From Methanosarcina sp. DH2 (GTDB lineage: Archaea > Halobacteriota > Methanosarcinia > Methanosarcinales > Methanosarcinaceae), in contig NZ_WJBI01000001.1 of NCBI RefSeq assembly GCF_020804225.1, positions 793,188 through 857,187 of the forward strand: a DNA stretch of 64,000 nt. The letters run 5' to 3'. Numbering within the stretch: position 1 is the stretch's first letter; each line of letters starts with the position of its first letter. Of the stretch, positions 1 through 9,260 are shown in pieces. A program made the translations under genes and the position numbers. The notes under the pieces are model-generated. The model made no database searches, was not told the DNA's origin, and saw nothing but the letters and a program-made list of their open reading frames with translations.

Positions 1-609
1 AAAGAGAATCCTTACTGTTTGCTTGAAACTGTAGAGATTTCAACAGTTTCAACAAGGGAAAACGGTAAGAGAGGAAGGCCAAAGAAGGATGAAAAGCTTA
101 TCGTCCACTATGTTGTAAATGCAACAGCAGTCAGGAATGAAGAGATTACACTGAATGAAAAAGAGCATCAGGGAAGGTTTATAATTGCAAGCAATGATCT
201 CAATCTTGATGCTGAAAAGATGCTGGATTACTACAAGAATCAAAGTAAGGTTGAAAAGGGATTCAGGTTTATAAAGGACAAAAGTTTCAGGGTTTCGGAG
301 GTTTATTTGAAAAAACCTCAAAGAATTGAAGCTCTATCAATGGTAATGGTATTAACTCTAATGGTTTACTCGGTAGCAGAATGGAAGCTAAGAGAAAGGT
401 TGAAAGAAACAGGGGAAACAATACCTGACCAAGTTAAAAAACAAACTCAAAAGCCCACTTTGAAGTGGACTTTTATGCTAATGAGGGAGATTACAGAAGT
501 AAAAGTGGAAGTTGATTCAAAAGTAGTAACTCAAATTGCCAACATGGATGAAATTAAGGGCAAGATAATAAGGTTGATGGGGAAAAATTGCGAAAAATAC
601 TACTTTTGA
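1..609 (+). CDS. Transposase, C-terminal part (IS1634/IS4-superfamily type), cut by the window edge
   Basis: The reading frame is open from base 1 and ends at 609, so this is the 3' part of a longer gene. It carries a Y-x2-Q-x2-VEKGFRF segment (DNA about 232-270), the form of the Y-R-E-K signature holding the last catalytic Glu of DDE transposases of the IS4/IS1634 group. The basic GKRGRPKKDE stretch and the hydrophobic segment after the motif fit the same family. The protein would cut and join DNA at the ends of its own element. I did not recognise a convincing right inverted repeat; the GC-richer bases 612-635 are the best candidate. Family-level assignment is fairly sure, the exact IS is not. 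Confidence 0.7.
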   Translation, partial: KENPYCLLETVEISTVSTRENGKRGRPKKDEKLIVHYVVNATAVRNEEITLNEKEHQGRFIIASNDLNLDAEKMLDYYKNQSKVEKGFRFIKDKSFRVSEVYLKKPQRIEALSMVMVLTLMVYSVAEWKLRERLKETGETIPDQVKKQTQKPTLKWTFMLMREITEVKVEVDSKVVTQIANMDEIKGKIIRLMGKNCEKYYF

Positions 610-672
610 GTGGGGATCTGCGGAAAGTCAGGTATAAGTATATTCTGTTGAATTAAAGAGGATCAAACAACA

Positions 673-915
673 ATGAAACTGCTCACATGGAATATCAATC
701 ATCGCACATTCAATAGAAAGATTCCATATCACATGGCTAATGCGATTGCCTCACTGACACCTGATGTCATTGTGCTTACAGAATATGTCCCTAGCTCGGC
801 ACATCAAAGATTCATTGAACAACTTTATTCATATGGATTCACACATCATGTTATGTCGAAGCGAGTACTCAAAGAAAATCAAGTTTTCATCGCTGCGAAT
901 ACGACACTTGAATGA
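673..915 (+). pseudogene. Endonuclease/exonuclease/phosphatase (EEP) family, N-terminal fragment
   Basis: The 80-residue product begins MKLLTWNINHR and continues with a DVIVLTEYV segment. These are the first two conserved blocks (metal-binding Asn and Glu) of EEP-fold phosphodiesterases such as exonuclease III-like proteins. Members are normally 200-300 residues, and the later catalytic Asp and His blocks are missing, so this is a truncated remnant. It stops where an unrelated pentapeptide-repeat reading frame begins (overlap about 4 bp), which suggests the two halves were joined by a deletion. No function is expected unless the fragment serves as a domain. Confidence 0.6.
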
Positions 916-1492
916 TTATGGAAATTTTAACTGCTTATGTTCGAAAAAACTCATCCATTGAAGATCAGAAAGTAAAGGAACTGGGTAAAGTACAATTTGA
1001 TATTCAAGCAATTCTTTCTGTTATCAAAAAACGCAATAAACCCGATGATTTTATAGAGCCCTATGGTCTAGATCTGCAAGACACTTATCTCTGCAAGGCC
1101 AATATCTCAGGGGCTCTTCTTCAGGGAGCTAACCTTCAGGAGCTAACCTGAAAGGAACTAACCTGAAAGGAGCCGATTTTACAGAGATTGACTTCACTGA
1201 TTATACTATTATCAAAGAGGCTAACTTTGAAGGGGCTCACCTTGAAGGAGCCGATTTTACAGAGGTTGACTTTGCAGAGTATGATACCGATAGTTCATTA
1301 TTACCTGGGCTTCACAATAAGCATGACTTAACAATTAACCAACTTTCAAAAGTAAAATCACTTTATGGAGCAACAAACTTGAATCCTGAACTCCAAACAC
1401 CATTAAGAGAGAAACACCCTGAGCTTTTTAACGAAACTAATGAACATAAACGGTATCGAGAATTCTTTATTCAATCACGACCGGCGTTGTAA
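912..1492 (+). pseudogene. Pentapeptide-repeat protein, frameshifted
   Basis: The first frame (912-1151) ends in pentapeptide repeats (ANISGALLQGANLQ). The next frame continues the same repeat directly (GANLKGTNLKGADF) to a stop at 1492. One missing base near 1133-1137 explains the break, because the repeat phase is restored exactly. Pentapeptide repeats (A[D/N]LxG) form a right-handed quadrilateral beta helix; the biochemical role of most such proteins is unknown. The region before the repeats lacks a clear start signal, so the 5' part is probably lost as well. It could be a single sequencing error, but the neighbouring gene is also broken. Confidence 0.6.
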
Positions 1493-1658
1493 CCTCATTT
1501 TTTGCTATTTTTTTCTTCTAGAAAAAGCAGATCTGCACTTATCACTGCATGTCTCTTTTCTGGGGTTCGAAGTCTCAAACAGCTGATTACAGTTTTTACA
1601 TAACTTCTGGTTCCGTTGTAAAAAATTCAAAAAAATATGTACCCTACGTTCCGCATTT

Positions 1659-1793
1659 TTAAGCGCATAAAGGCCCCTGATGTTGGATTATGCGCTTAAA
1701 ATATAAGCACATAATTTTTTGGACTGAATTTCAAAATCGGCATCAATTGAGATTATATATTTGTAATAATGCTTAATATGCGCTTAAAATATG
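1659..1793. promoter_or_regulatory. Three copies of a TTAAGCGCATAA-type motif in a 463-bp gap
   Basis: The gap 1493-1955 contains no gene that I can support. It does hold TTAAGCGCATAA at about 1659-1670, its inverse TTATGCGCTTAAAATAT at 1688-1704, and TATGCGCTTAAAATATG at 1777-1793. A related ATAAGCACATAA lies at 1702-1713. Repeated, inverted copies of one 12-mer in a short AT-rich spacer are typical of regulator sites, but no protein or promoter can be assigned. Confidence 0.35.
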
Positions 1794-1955
1794 GGAACTA
1801 AGTGTTTAATCTAGAGTTCCCCTGATTCTTCTCTTTCTAGTTGTGTTTAGTCGATTAGCCCACATCTTCTGTTAAGTTTTTGGTGCAAACTGGATAAATT
1901 AGTAATACCTACTAATCGTGTGTCGCCTTACCAGGGTCATACTTGAAACAATGCT

Positions 1956-3110
1956 TCATGAGAGTGATTTTACCGATATAAGCCACAAAGCCCTCTGCTT
2001 CAGCTTTTGAAAAAATGTCAAATTATGGACCGAGGCTTCTGCTAATTCAGGTTCTCCCCTGAAATCATATTTTGTATTACCTTTAACGAAACCGCGAATA
2101 AGTCCCGTCTCTGGAGAATATTCGATAAATGAATTGTCTCTCTGGACAGTGCCGATGATTGTGATGTCGTCGGAAGCGGAAGTCAGAGTATACAGGCCTG
2201 CCTTTTCATCAGAGACTGTCAGCAACCGGACCTGTTCCGAGGTATCTTCGGAAATCCCGCCACTGTTCAGAACGGTGACGTATTCCTGGTTCACGTTGTA
2301 CGACATGTTAGTCCTCGCCCACCTAGTCCCGACCTCTGTCAGGGACGAAAATGAGACTCTGCCATCAGCATAGAGAACATAGGAAATTGTTATATTATGC
2401 GTGCTTTCGTTGACATTGCCTAAGATGAGGTTGCCTTTCTCACAGAGCATAACAATCTCGACTGTACCGTCCTCAGCAACCGTATCGATGTATCCGGCAA
2501 ACTGTGTGGATGTTGTTTTCCCATGTGGGGTGATTTGACCGTAAAACACGTTTCCTTCCTGGCTGTCTATCAGGTAAACACTGTTCTGGGCAGTTGTCCA
2601 CGTCCCAATGAGATCAGGAATCGCAGTTCTGTCATCGGGGACTGTTGTTCCGTTACGAACTGCGAGAGCCGTCTGGACCGTGACAACCCCACCTGAATTG
2701 GCAATCAGCCTCGTTGAGAAAAGATCGTCTGACTCGATGATACCGCTTCGGAACAATCTGGTATTCCCGTTATTTTCATAGCTGAAGAAATGCGTACCGT
2801 GTTTATCGTCAATGGCAAAAAACAAAGGAGAGCAGAAGATATCCTCCTCGATCGTAAACAGCCGGTCATACTGAGTGACGGTGTAAACTATTCCTGAGTT
2901 GTCTGCGGCAAACCAGCCGGAAGCAGAGTCGTAGGTGATACCTGACACGGTCGTAAAAACGCCGTTGATATCATATGGCACTTGCTTTAACCCGGTATTT
3001 GTCGCCGGGTGTTCAGGGCTGACATAACCCGCGGTGGCTGTTCCTATAATTAGAAAAAGAATTGCCAGGGAAAGACACAGTGCAATTGTTGTTCTGTAAA
3101 ATGTTTTCAT
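1956..3110 (-). CDS. Secreted protein of unknown function (384 aa)
   Basis: The protein starts with a clear Sec signal: a short basic end, a hydrophobic core over residues 8-24 and a small-residue site near TATA-GY (about residue 28). The rest is rich in short beta-type segments with recurrent aromatic/Gly/Asp patterns (SGIVYTV, GTHFFSYENNGN, NVFYGQI), suggesting a beta-propeller or similar extracellular fold. I recognise no family. The last roughly 25 residues (HNLTFFQKLKQRALWLISVK) look unlike the rest and may be the product of a 3' frameshift or truncation. The gene stands alone, with about 350 bp upstream in which I see nothing assignable. Confidence 0.65.
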   Translation of the reverse strand: MKTFYRTTIALCLSLAILFLIIGTATAGYVSPEHPATNTGLKQVPYDINGVFTTVSGITYDSASGWFAADNSGIVYTVTQYDRLFTIEEDIFCSPLFFAIDDKHGTHFFSYENNGNTRLFRSGIIESDDLFSTRLIANSGGVVTVQTALAVRNGTTVPDDRTAIPDLIGTWTTAQNSVYLIDSQEGNVFYGQITPHGKTTSTQFAGYIDTVAEDGTVEIVMLCEKGNLILGNVNESTHNITISYVLYADGRVSFSSLTEVGTRWARTNMSYNVNQEYVTVLNSGGISEDTSEQVRLLTVSDEKAGLYTLTSASDDITIIGTVQRDNSFIEYSPETGLIRGFVKGNTKYDFRGEPELAEASVHNLTFFQKLKQRALWLISVKSLS

Positions 3111-3464
3111 ATCTCAATTCTCCTAATTTTTCTCATTACATTTTACAGGCATTTATTATTTTAAATGTTATTATGTTGAACTGTTGATTGACTTTATAAA
3201 GTATATTTTTGCTAATCAAAACAGGATAAGAGCTTATTCTTGTGCTCTCTATGAAGCTTTTAAGGATATGGTAGAGCAAGTACATTGAGCATTTTATAAG
3301 GCCTTGACAAGCAATGGCACTAGATTGGTTTCGGCTTTTGACGTTGAACCGGACAGTAATCGATCACAACTCTATATTCCGATATGATGCAGAACAACTG
3401 AATTCAGAAAAGCACAGTGTGAAGAGAAATAAAAAAATAAGAAAGTAATTAAAATAAATTGAAA
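3111..3464. other. Gene-free stretch
   Basis: AT-rich spacer with a few GC-richer bases near 3296-3370. I find no supported gene, RNA or repeat. It should contain the promoter of the leftward secreted-protein gene. Confidence 0.4.
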
Positions 3465-3713
3465 TTAAAAAATAAAAATTGTATTGCTAACATATGACTT
3501 TTTTAGTTCACTTTCTCTGATTTTTCTTGGTATCACTGCATAGGCCAGCATAGCCATACCTATGGATGAGAGAATCGCACCAAGAAAATAATATTCGAAG
3601 CAAGCTCCTGCAATGATAAAAAATAATCCTAATAGCAAGAATCCTATGCGTTCTATGCGTTCTATGCGTTCTATGCGTTTAGAGAAGTCTGTAAGAAATT
3701 CAAAGAATCCCAA
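3465..3713 (-). CDS. Small two-helix membrane protein (82 aa) with an internal 9-bp repeat
   Basis: Two hydrophobic helices (about residues 24-43 and 45-61) are separated by a short turn, preceded by an N-terminal RIERIERIERI segment encoded by a tandem 9-bp repeat (TTCTATGCG on the + strand, about 3642-3679). The repeat keeps the frame, so its copy number can change by replication slippage without killing the protein. A positively charged C-terminal tail follows. I do not recognise a family and the start codon is not strongly supported. Small orphan membrane proteins are common in Methanosarcina. Confidence 0.45.
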   Translation of the reverse strand: MGFFEFLTDFSKRIERIERIERIGFLLLGLFFIIAGACFEYYFLGAILSSIGMAMLAYAVIPRKIRESELKKSYVSNTIFIF

Positions 3714-4106
3714 TAAACTATCACTTATAATATCACTGCTTCACAATATTTTAATGCATGTACCTGTTGATGTATTATTTGGTCTCTTGTAACAAGACTG
3801 TTATTCATGAAATTTTACACAGCAACAAATAATAAAAGGTTGCTATAATCAATTTATATGTATGAAAAAAATGCCAGAAACAAGCCTAAAAAACAGAGAA
3901 ATAACAACATTATTAGATCAAAACGTTGCTATCATTTCTAATCATTGAAGTTTAGGAAGATTTTAATCTATCAGGGATATCCTATAAGACCTTGATCAGA
4001 CTTAGAAGCCTGCGTCTTGCATTTCAGAAAAACCGGATAATAAAAAATAATGGTGGAAATTCTGGAAATAATATATTTCTTGCTGATAGCTCAGAGGACT
4101 GCAATA
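3714..4106. other. Gene-free stretch upstream of the GNAT pair
   Basis: AT-rich, with no reading frame that I trust. It could hold decayed coding DNA, but nothing is recognisable. Confidence 0.35.
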
Positions 4107-4120
4107 AAGATATATAATCC
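4107..4120 (+). promoter_or_regulatory. Probable TATA box of the 48-aa/GNAT pair
   Basis: AAGATATATAATCC lies about 40 bp upstream of the ATG at 4160. It would place transcription start near 4138 and give a short 5' leader with GAGG at about 4148-4151. Confidence 0.45.
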
Positions 4121-4159
4121 TAACATAGATTAATCAATTAAACAAAAGAGGTATTCACA

Positions 4160-4306
4160 ATGGCAAAACCTATTGAACTCGGGCTTGTTCTTGAAGGGGA
4201 AGATGCAAAAGAGTTCTTCAGAAATGAAAGAAATCCGGTGGTATCAGAGGAACTAATAGGATTGTTTAGGCGAGGAAAGAAAATATATGAGAAAAACAGG
4301 TTTTAA
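4160..4306 (+). CDS. 48-aa small protein, putative partner/antitoxin of the GNAT
   Basis: The ATG at 4160 follows an AAAGAGG box and opens a 48-codon frame ending TAA at 4306: MAKPIELGLVLEGEDAKEFF..., ending in basic residues (FRRGKKIYEKNRF). The next gene starts 2 bp later, so the two are almost certainly cotranscribed and translationally coupled. Small proteins placed directly before a lone GNAT often act as its antitoxin. Here the sequence does not look like a ribbon-helix-helix or DUF1778 protein, so the antitoxin role is inferred from context only. It is too short for usual gene callers. Confidence 0.6.
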   Translation: MAKPIELGLVLEGEDAKEFFRNERNPVVSEELIGLFRRGKKIYEKNRF

Positions 4307-4308
4307 TT

Positions 4309-4860
4309 TTGCCTTCTATTATTCCAGATTCTGAACTTTACATAGTACCCCTTGATAAAAGTCATAATCTTTCTTCTTTTAATTGCCTAAGTCCGGAATT
4401 GAATGATTTTTTGAAAAACGACGCTTTAGATGATCAGATTAATATGATCAGTAGAACCGGTTTGTGCTTTTGGAAAGACAAATTCGTAGGATTTGTTGCT
4501 CTGATAGCTGATACGATTGAAGCTAAAGCTGTAACAGATGGAATCGAGCATTACGAATATCGCAAATATCCAAGAGTTAAAATTGCAAGATTGGCAGTTG
4601 ATTCCAGATTTGAAAGAAAAGGAATAGGCACGTATCTATTAGCAGCAGCAATAGGTAAAACGCTGTCAGTTTGTGAGAGCATAAGATGCAGATACATTCT
4701 TGTTGATTCGAAAAAAAATTCAAGTGGCTTCTATCAAAAAAATGGATTTAAACTTGTAGAAAAATATAGAAACAGGGAGTTTATTCCAATGTATCTTAAC
4801 CTACAGCCGATAGTTGCTGCAATTGAAAAAGCAGATTTTGATAAATCAAAAAGCAATTGA
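4309..4860 (+). CDS. GNAT-family N-acetyltransferase (toxin-like)
   Basis: Acetyl-CoA-dependent acetyltransferase of about 183 residues. The early segment (F-x-C-x3-ELNDFLKNDA) and the IARLAVDSRFERKGIGTYLL block resemble the TacT/AtaT-type GNATs that acetylate aminoacyl-tRNA. The latter block is GNAT motif A with the Q/RxxGxG/A pyrophosphate loop, here RKGIGT at about residues 104-109. SSGFYQKNGF (about 139-148) is motif B. The start is TTG at 4309, 2 bp after the stop of the 48-aa gene, consistent with coupling. The alternative is an ordinary metabolic acetyltransferase. The fold is confident; toxin identity is moderate. Confidence 0.75.
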   Translation: MPSIIPDSELYIVPLDKSHNLSSFNCLSPELNDFLKNDALDDQINMISRTGLCFWKDKFVGFVALIADTIEAKAVTDGIEHYEYRKYPRVKIARLAVDSRFERKGIGTYLLAAAIGKTLSVCESIRCRYILVDSKKNSSGFYQKNGFKLVEKYRNREFIPMYLNLQPIVAAIEKADFDKSKSN

Positions 4861-5058
4861 ATCACATGGAAATAAGAAACCATTGTATAAATTTTGGTAA
4901 TTACTTTTGTATGATAATTTGTAACTCCCAGAACCACACGTATACAAAGAGATTTTCATTGAGTTTCTAAAAAAGCTAACAAGTTTTTAGGGCAGTACTC
5001 CGCATCTTCGTATATTCAATAAACTATTCTTTTTTCTATCTTTTCTCTATTCATTTAA

Positions 5059-5090
5059 GATAGCAACTTTTAGGACAAAAGATTGCTATC
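5059..5090. terminator. Hairpin downstream of the GNAT gene
   Basis: GATAGCAA pairs perfectly with TTGCTATC and the stem continues through TTTT/AAAA with one bulge around a five-base loop. It lies between the rightward GNAT gene and the leftward gene starting its 3' end at 5201, so it may separate the convergent transcripts. The rest of 4861-5200 holds no supported gene. Confidence 0.4.
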
Positions 5091-5200
5091 CGACAAATGA
5101 AAGCTTCAAGAAAACCCACTATTATCTTGTATGTGACAAAGATAAATCAAATGAAATAATGAATTTGGTTAGAAAATGCGAATCGACATCAATTAAAACC

Positions 5201-6192
5201 TTATTTCTTCAAGCCTTTTATCAGTTCTGCAATATCGCCCATGAATTCCAGACCGGCATTTCTCCCTGTCCCCGAATAGATAAGCTCTGTGCCAGAACCG
5301 TTTTTCTTCAATAGAGTCACATTGATACTGGAGCGTAACGACTCATTGACCTTTGCCGTCATTTCTCCCAGTTTTGGCGCCGGGAGCTCGACACCTTCCG
5401 ACCTGTCCGCATCGATGTCGAGCCGGTATTCTTTATTTTCCAGCCGGATCCGAATGTTATTGTCGGTCACATCGAGTGCGGTTACCTTTGCCCCGGAATA
5501 CGTCGTAAATCTGTATAATTTTATGTCATATAAGAAGCCGAAGATGTAACCCGTGAAATAATTGCCGAGCCAGGGTATCTTCGCGATCGATCCAGAGAGT
5601 GATATACCTTCCCGGCCGAAGTGGTTAGTTTGCATCCATATCCAGGAGGAAGGCATCGAAACGCCCCAATCCTTTTCGATATAGCCCCTACCACCCGTCA
5701 GGTCTGTCCTTATGCTGTCAGCCTCTATGAACCCCTCGATGGCATGGTCCATGCTCAATATGCCGTGATAGCATTCCATGCCCGGCACGAACGCATACCA
5801 GCCCATCACCCCCGGGGACAGCAGCTTCACGGGCCAGGGATGCATATTCTTGAAACTGGTTTGGGCAGCTATCAGGTCTCCACCCTGTTCGAGGTTGAGT
5901 CTCATCCCATCAATGCTGAACGAAGATCCACCAATGGTAAGCTCGAACTTTTTATCGTTCGCCTTAAGGTCGTCGAGCGGATACTTGAAATAGCGCATTC
6001 GCTGTGCTCGGCATCCATGAACATGATGAATGCATGGGACTTTAACGGGTTCCTGGCTATGGAGACTCCGGGGATGACAGCATAGGCGTTCTTTTCACTG
6101 CGATCCACCATCTTAAAATACCAGCCCTCAAAGAAATCCTTTTTTTTTCTCCGGCCGTGGAATATTCCCGGCTTCAAGGTATCGAGCATCAC
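5201..6192 (-). pseudogene. Tocopherol cyclase-like / CrtC-AttH superfamily protein, frameshifted
   Basis: The N-terminal frame (6192 to about 6000) encodes PGIFHGRRKKKDFFEGWYFKMVD and HAFIMFMDAEHSE. After one missing base the frame from 5998 continues RYFKYPLDD...GYIEKDWGVSMPSSWIWMQTNHF. Together they give the usual roughly 330-residue layout of the tocopherol cyclase-like family (PF14249), with the FEGWYFK and EKDWG signatures intact. The family binds or modifies lipids or isoprenoids; the archaeal role is unknown. Apart from the shift near 5998-6000 the frame is open, so either the gene is freshly inactivated or there is a one-base sequencing error. The composition is GC-richer than its surroundings. 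Confidence 0.7.
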
Positions 6193-7250
6193 ATATGACA
6201 GGAGGGCCGTCTTTAAAATCTTGTGGATTATCCCTGCTTTCGCCTGCCTAAAAAGTCACAGCAGCAGGCGAGACCATCATTTAGGAGAATTTTTAATCTT
6301 TTCTGAAACGACAGGTTTACCATTATTCCTCGGGCATTCGACTGTAACTAAAAATAGAAGAATATGAGAATTCTCTCATTTGTATTTGAACTGATCCCAA
6401 AACTCAAAAATACATGTCTAAATTTCAAATTCCGAATGACCAATAAAATTTCTGATCCTGAAAATTGTTCTGAAGCACTTATTGATGTGAAAATAAACTC
6501 TACATCTATGTACATCTACGGGATGTAGGTTACCAGGTCTTTTTCTCCCATTAGTAATACAATTTTTGTCTTCCTTTTCTCTGTCGTTTGGAATATAAGA
6601 ATTTAATTTAATTTAATTTAATTTAATTTAATTTAGTTTAGTTTAGTTTAGTTTAGTCTAGTTTAATTTAATTTAGTTTAGTCTATTTTAATTTAATTTT
6701 AACAGTAACGTCACTTTAATTTTAATTTCAAACAATCAACAATTTAAAAAATATAACTCTTCTTATATGTAAATTATTACAGAAAAACTATAATTCGCCC
6801 TCTTTGGTTAGATTTTAGAGAATATTCTTTTGTTTGCAATTTTCGTAATTGACCCATGCCCTAATCTCTTAACTTTTTTAAGCTTATTTAAATTTCAAGG
6901 CATATCTTAACGTTTCTTGCGCCGAAATACCCTGATGTCTCTACGCAGATTTGCTTTGATTCCGCCCTTATCCCGAGACAAATTCTCTCAAATTAGATTA
7001 TTTCTGTAACGCCTGAATCCAAACGGAAATGTTTGAAAATTATGAGTAAGTATTCAGTATTAAAATTGTTTTAATGAGCTTTAAAGAAGGAAAAAACAAG
7101 TGAAAAATAAAGAGATTGCAGAGAAGAATTTTCTAGATTTCAATCTTGAGTTGACTAAAATTGGTTTACAAGTCGTCAATGGCTGGGTAACAGAATTCTG
7201 TTTTTGTCCGTTAGTTCGAGAATATTGGAACGACAATAAAACGGTGTTAA
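6193..7250. other. Gene-free, very AT-rich stretch
   Basis: I find no supported gene here; a 60-codon frame at 7100-7282 has a start signal but no recognisable content. Bases 6383-6405 (CTGATCCCAAAACTCAAAA) match the end of the small inverted-repeat element at 29.86 kb, so a solo element end may be present. Confidence 0.35.
6600..6702. repeat. TTTAA/TTTAG pentanucleotide microsatellite
   Basis: About twenty copies of a 5-bp unit, first TTTAA then variants with TTTAG and TCTAG, lie in the gap before the flippase gene. It is non-coding and prone to slippage. Confidence 0.8.
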
Positions 7251-8788
7251 CATGTCAGTTAACGACTCTGTCAACCGAATAGTGCTAGGCTCCGGTGTAA
7301 TATTTACAGGCACATTTATTGGATTGCTCTTCGATATTACTATTAAAGGAGTGCTCACTTCATATCTGTCGCCGGCCGACTTTGGAACATATACCCTGCG
7401 CTTACAGTAATATCGATTACAGGGGCTATTCTCTAGGGCTTAATGAAGGAGTGCCAAGGTATATTGCATACTTCAGAGGCAGGAATGAAGACTACAAGAT
7501 TCATGAATTAATTATATCAGCAGCAGCCATGGGTCTGATAGCAGCTGTACTTGCCATGCTGGTCTCACCGGCATTATTCGAGTGTCTGGTTGGAGAGGGA
7601 TTCGACATAAAGGGAAAAATCCTGTCCGTCGTTAAAATTATGATTTTTGCCCTTCCTTTTACTATACTTTTGAATGTGGCAGTAGCAATCTACAGAGGAT
7701 TCGATCGTACCAACGTAAATATGTACTTCTATAATATCATAAGACCCCTGTCCCTGCTAGTATTTGCTTCAACTGCCGTATTCTTCGGCGTATCTTTTCA
7801 CGGAATAGTGTTTGTGGATCTGCTTTCCATGATATTTACATTTGGTGTAATGTCAGTATACTTTATGAAAAGGCCCCCATTTAAACTGAAATTAAAACTT
7901 AAGTTTAATGAACCTACAAAGCAATTGATTAGATATTCTTTCCCGCTTTTAATAACTGCGACTCTTTTAAACTTTATGACCTGGACAGACACTATAATGC
8001 TTGGTTATTTCAAGTCAGCCGAAGTGGTCGGAGTTTATAGTGCAGTGTATCCCCTGGTAGGTTTTTTGTCCATGATAATCGGTTCTATGGGATTTGTATA
8101 CATTCCTGTAATCTCAAAGCTTTGGGGGGAAAACAGGACTGAATTAATTGGACCTATCTACCAGATAACGACCAAATGGTGTTTCCTGTTCACCTTTCCA
8201 ATCTTTGTGTTGATGTTTGTGTACCCCGAATTTCTTCTCACGAGAATCTATGGAGCAGAATACGCAAGTGGAGTTACAGTCCTTCGCATCCTGTCCCTGG
8301 GGTTCATAACAAACTCATACTTCGGATTTAACTATCACACAATAATGGCATATGGAGATTCTGACTTCCTTATGAAGTGTTCGATGGCAAGTGCGGGAAT
8401 GAATGTCCTTCTCAACTTCATACTTATACCTCAATATGGAATGATAGGAGCAGCAATTGCATCTTCCGTATCTTTTGCGTCAATTGAAGTCTTTATGACC
8501 TTAAAAACCTGGAAGAAACAGAACATGCACCCTTTCACTTCGACGTACAGAAGATTAACCTTCATCGACATTTTTATGGTCGTGGCTATGTATGCAGCCG
8601 GAAAAGCACTTCTGTTGACTGGAACAAACCTGGAATATACAGCTTTTATTATAGTTTACTTTGTGATTATCCGGTACGCAAATGTGCTGGAAGACGCAGA
8701 GATGGACATGACGAGAAAAATAAGTAATTCTATTAGGTATAATATAGACATCCACATCCTTCAAGCACTTAAAGCTCTTGCATCCTAA
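7251..8788 (+). pseudogene. Polysaccharide/oligosaccharide flippase (Wzx/MATE-like), two frameshifts
   Basis: The ATG at 7251 opens MSVNDSVNRIVLGSGVIFTG, a typical first helix of Wzx-type lipid-linked oligosaccharide flippases, which continues to PADFGTYTL. The sequence then needs one shift near 7394 (LTVISITGA) and a second near 7434 to reach the long frame LGLNEGVPRYIAYFRGRNED, which runs to 8788. The reconstructed protein is about 512 residues with some 12-14 hydrophobic helices, the normal size for the family, which moves lipid-bound glycans across the membrane. Two shifts within 45 bp indicate inactivation or local sequence error. Glycosyltransferases downstream (10.7-15.7 kb) make a polysaccharide context plausible. 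Confidence 0.75.
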
Positions 8789-9260
8789 TTTACTTTCAGA
8801 ATTGTCAAGAAGCCGGCAAATATCCCTTTGAAGAATGCCGGTAATTCTATTTTTGCGCAGTTTTTAAGTTAAAAAGTTCTGTATCATACTTTTGGCAGGT
8901 AACTTATTTTTTCCCGAGTATTATTAATGATAGCGCTTTTGTAGGAAAACATATCGCTTCCCAGACTAAACATCGTTGCAAAATGTTCGTTGATTATTAT
9001 AGTGGTGAGATTTGGGCCATATGTTAACACTTTAAATACAATTTATAGGATGTTCAAAAACAATATTGTCAAAATATCTAACTCTTTATGTCGACCCGCT
9101 GAATATAGGATCGTGGGGGAAGTTACTGAAAACAGCAAACAGAGAGTAATTTCAAATTTGTACAGACAAAACAAATATGCCCGCTTTGTCAGATTTAATC
9201 AATAACACACGGACACAACCCTTATTTTTGATCATTATTTCTATTAATCAATTTTCCAGG
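8789..9260. other. Gene-free stretch before the IS5 element
   Basis: A 71-codon open frame (8990-9205) starts ATG but lacks a good ribosome site and recognisable sequence; I do not call it. Nothing else is supported. Confidence 0.3.

Noticed and set aside
5093-5200. Plus-strand reading NESFKKTHYYLVCDKDKSNEIMN as a gene
   Set aside because: It is short, has no start, and runs into the opposite-strand pseudogene; at most a scrap.
8990-9205. 71-codon frame
   Set aside because: No ribosome site, unusual composition and no recognisable domain.
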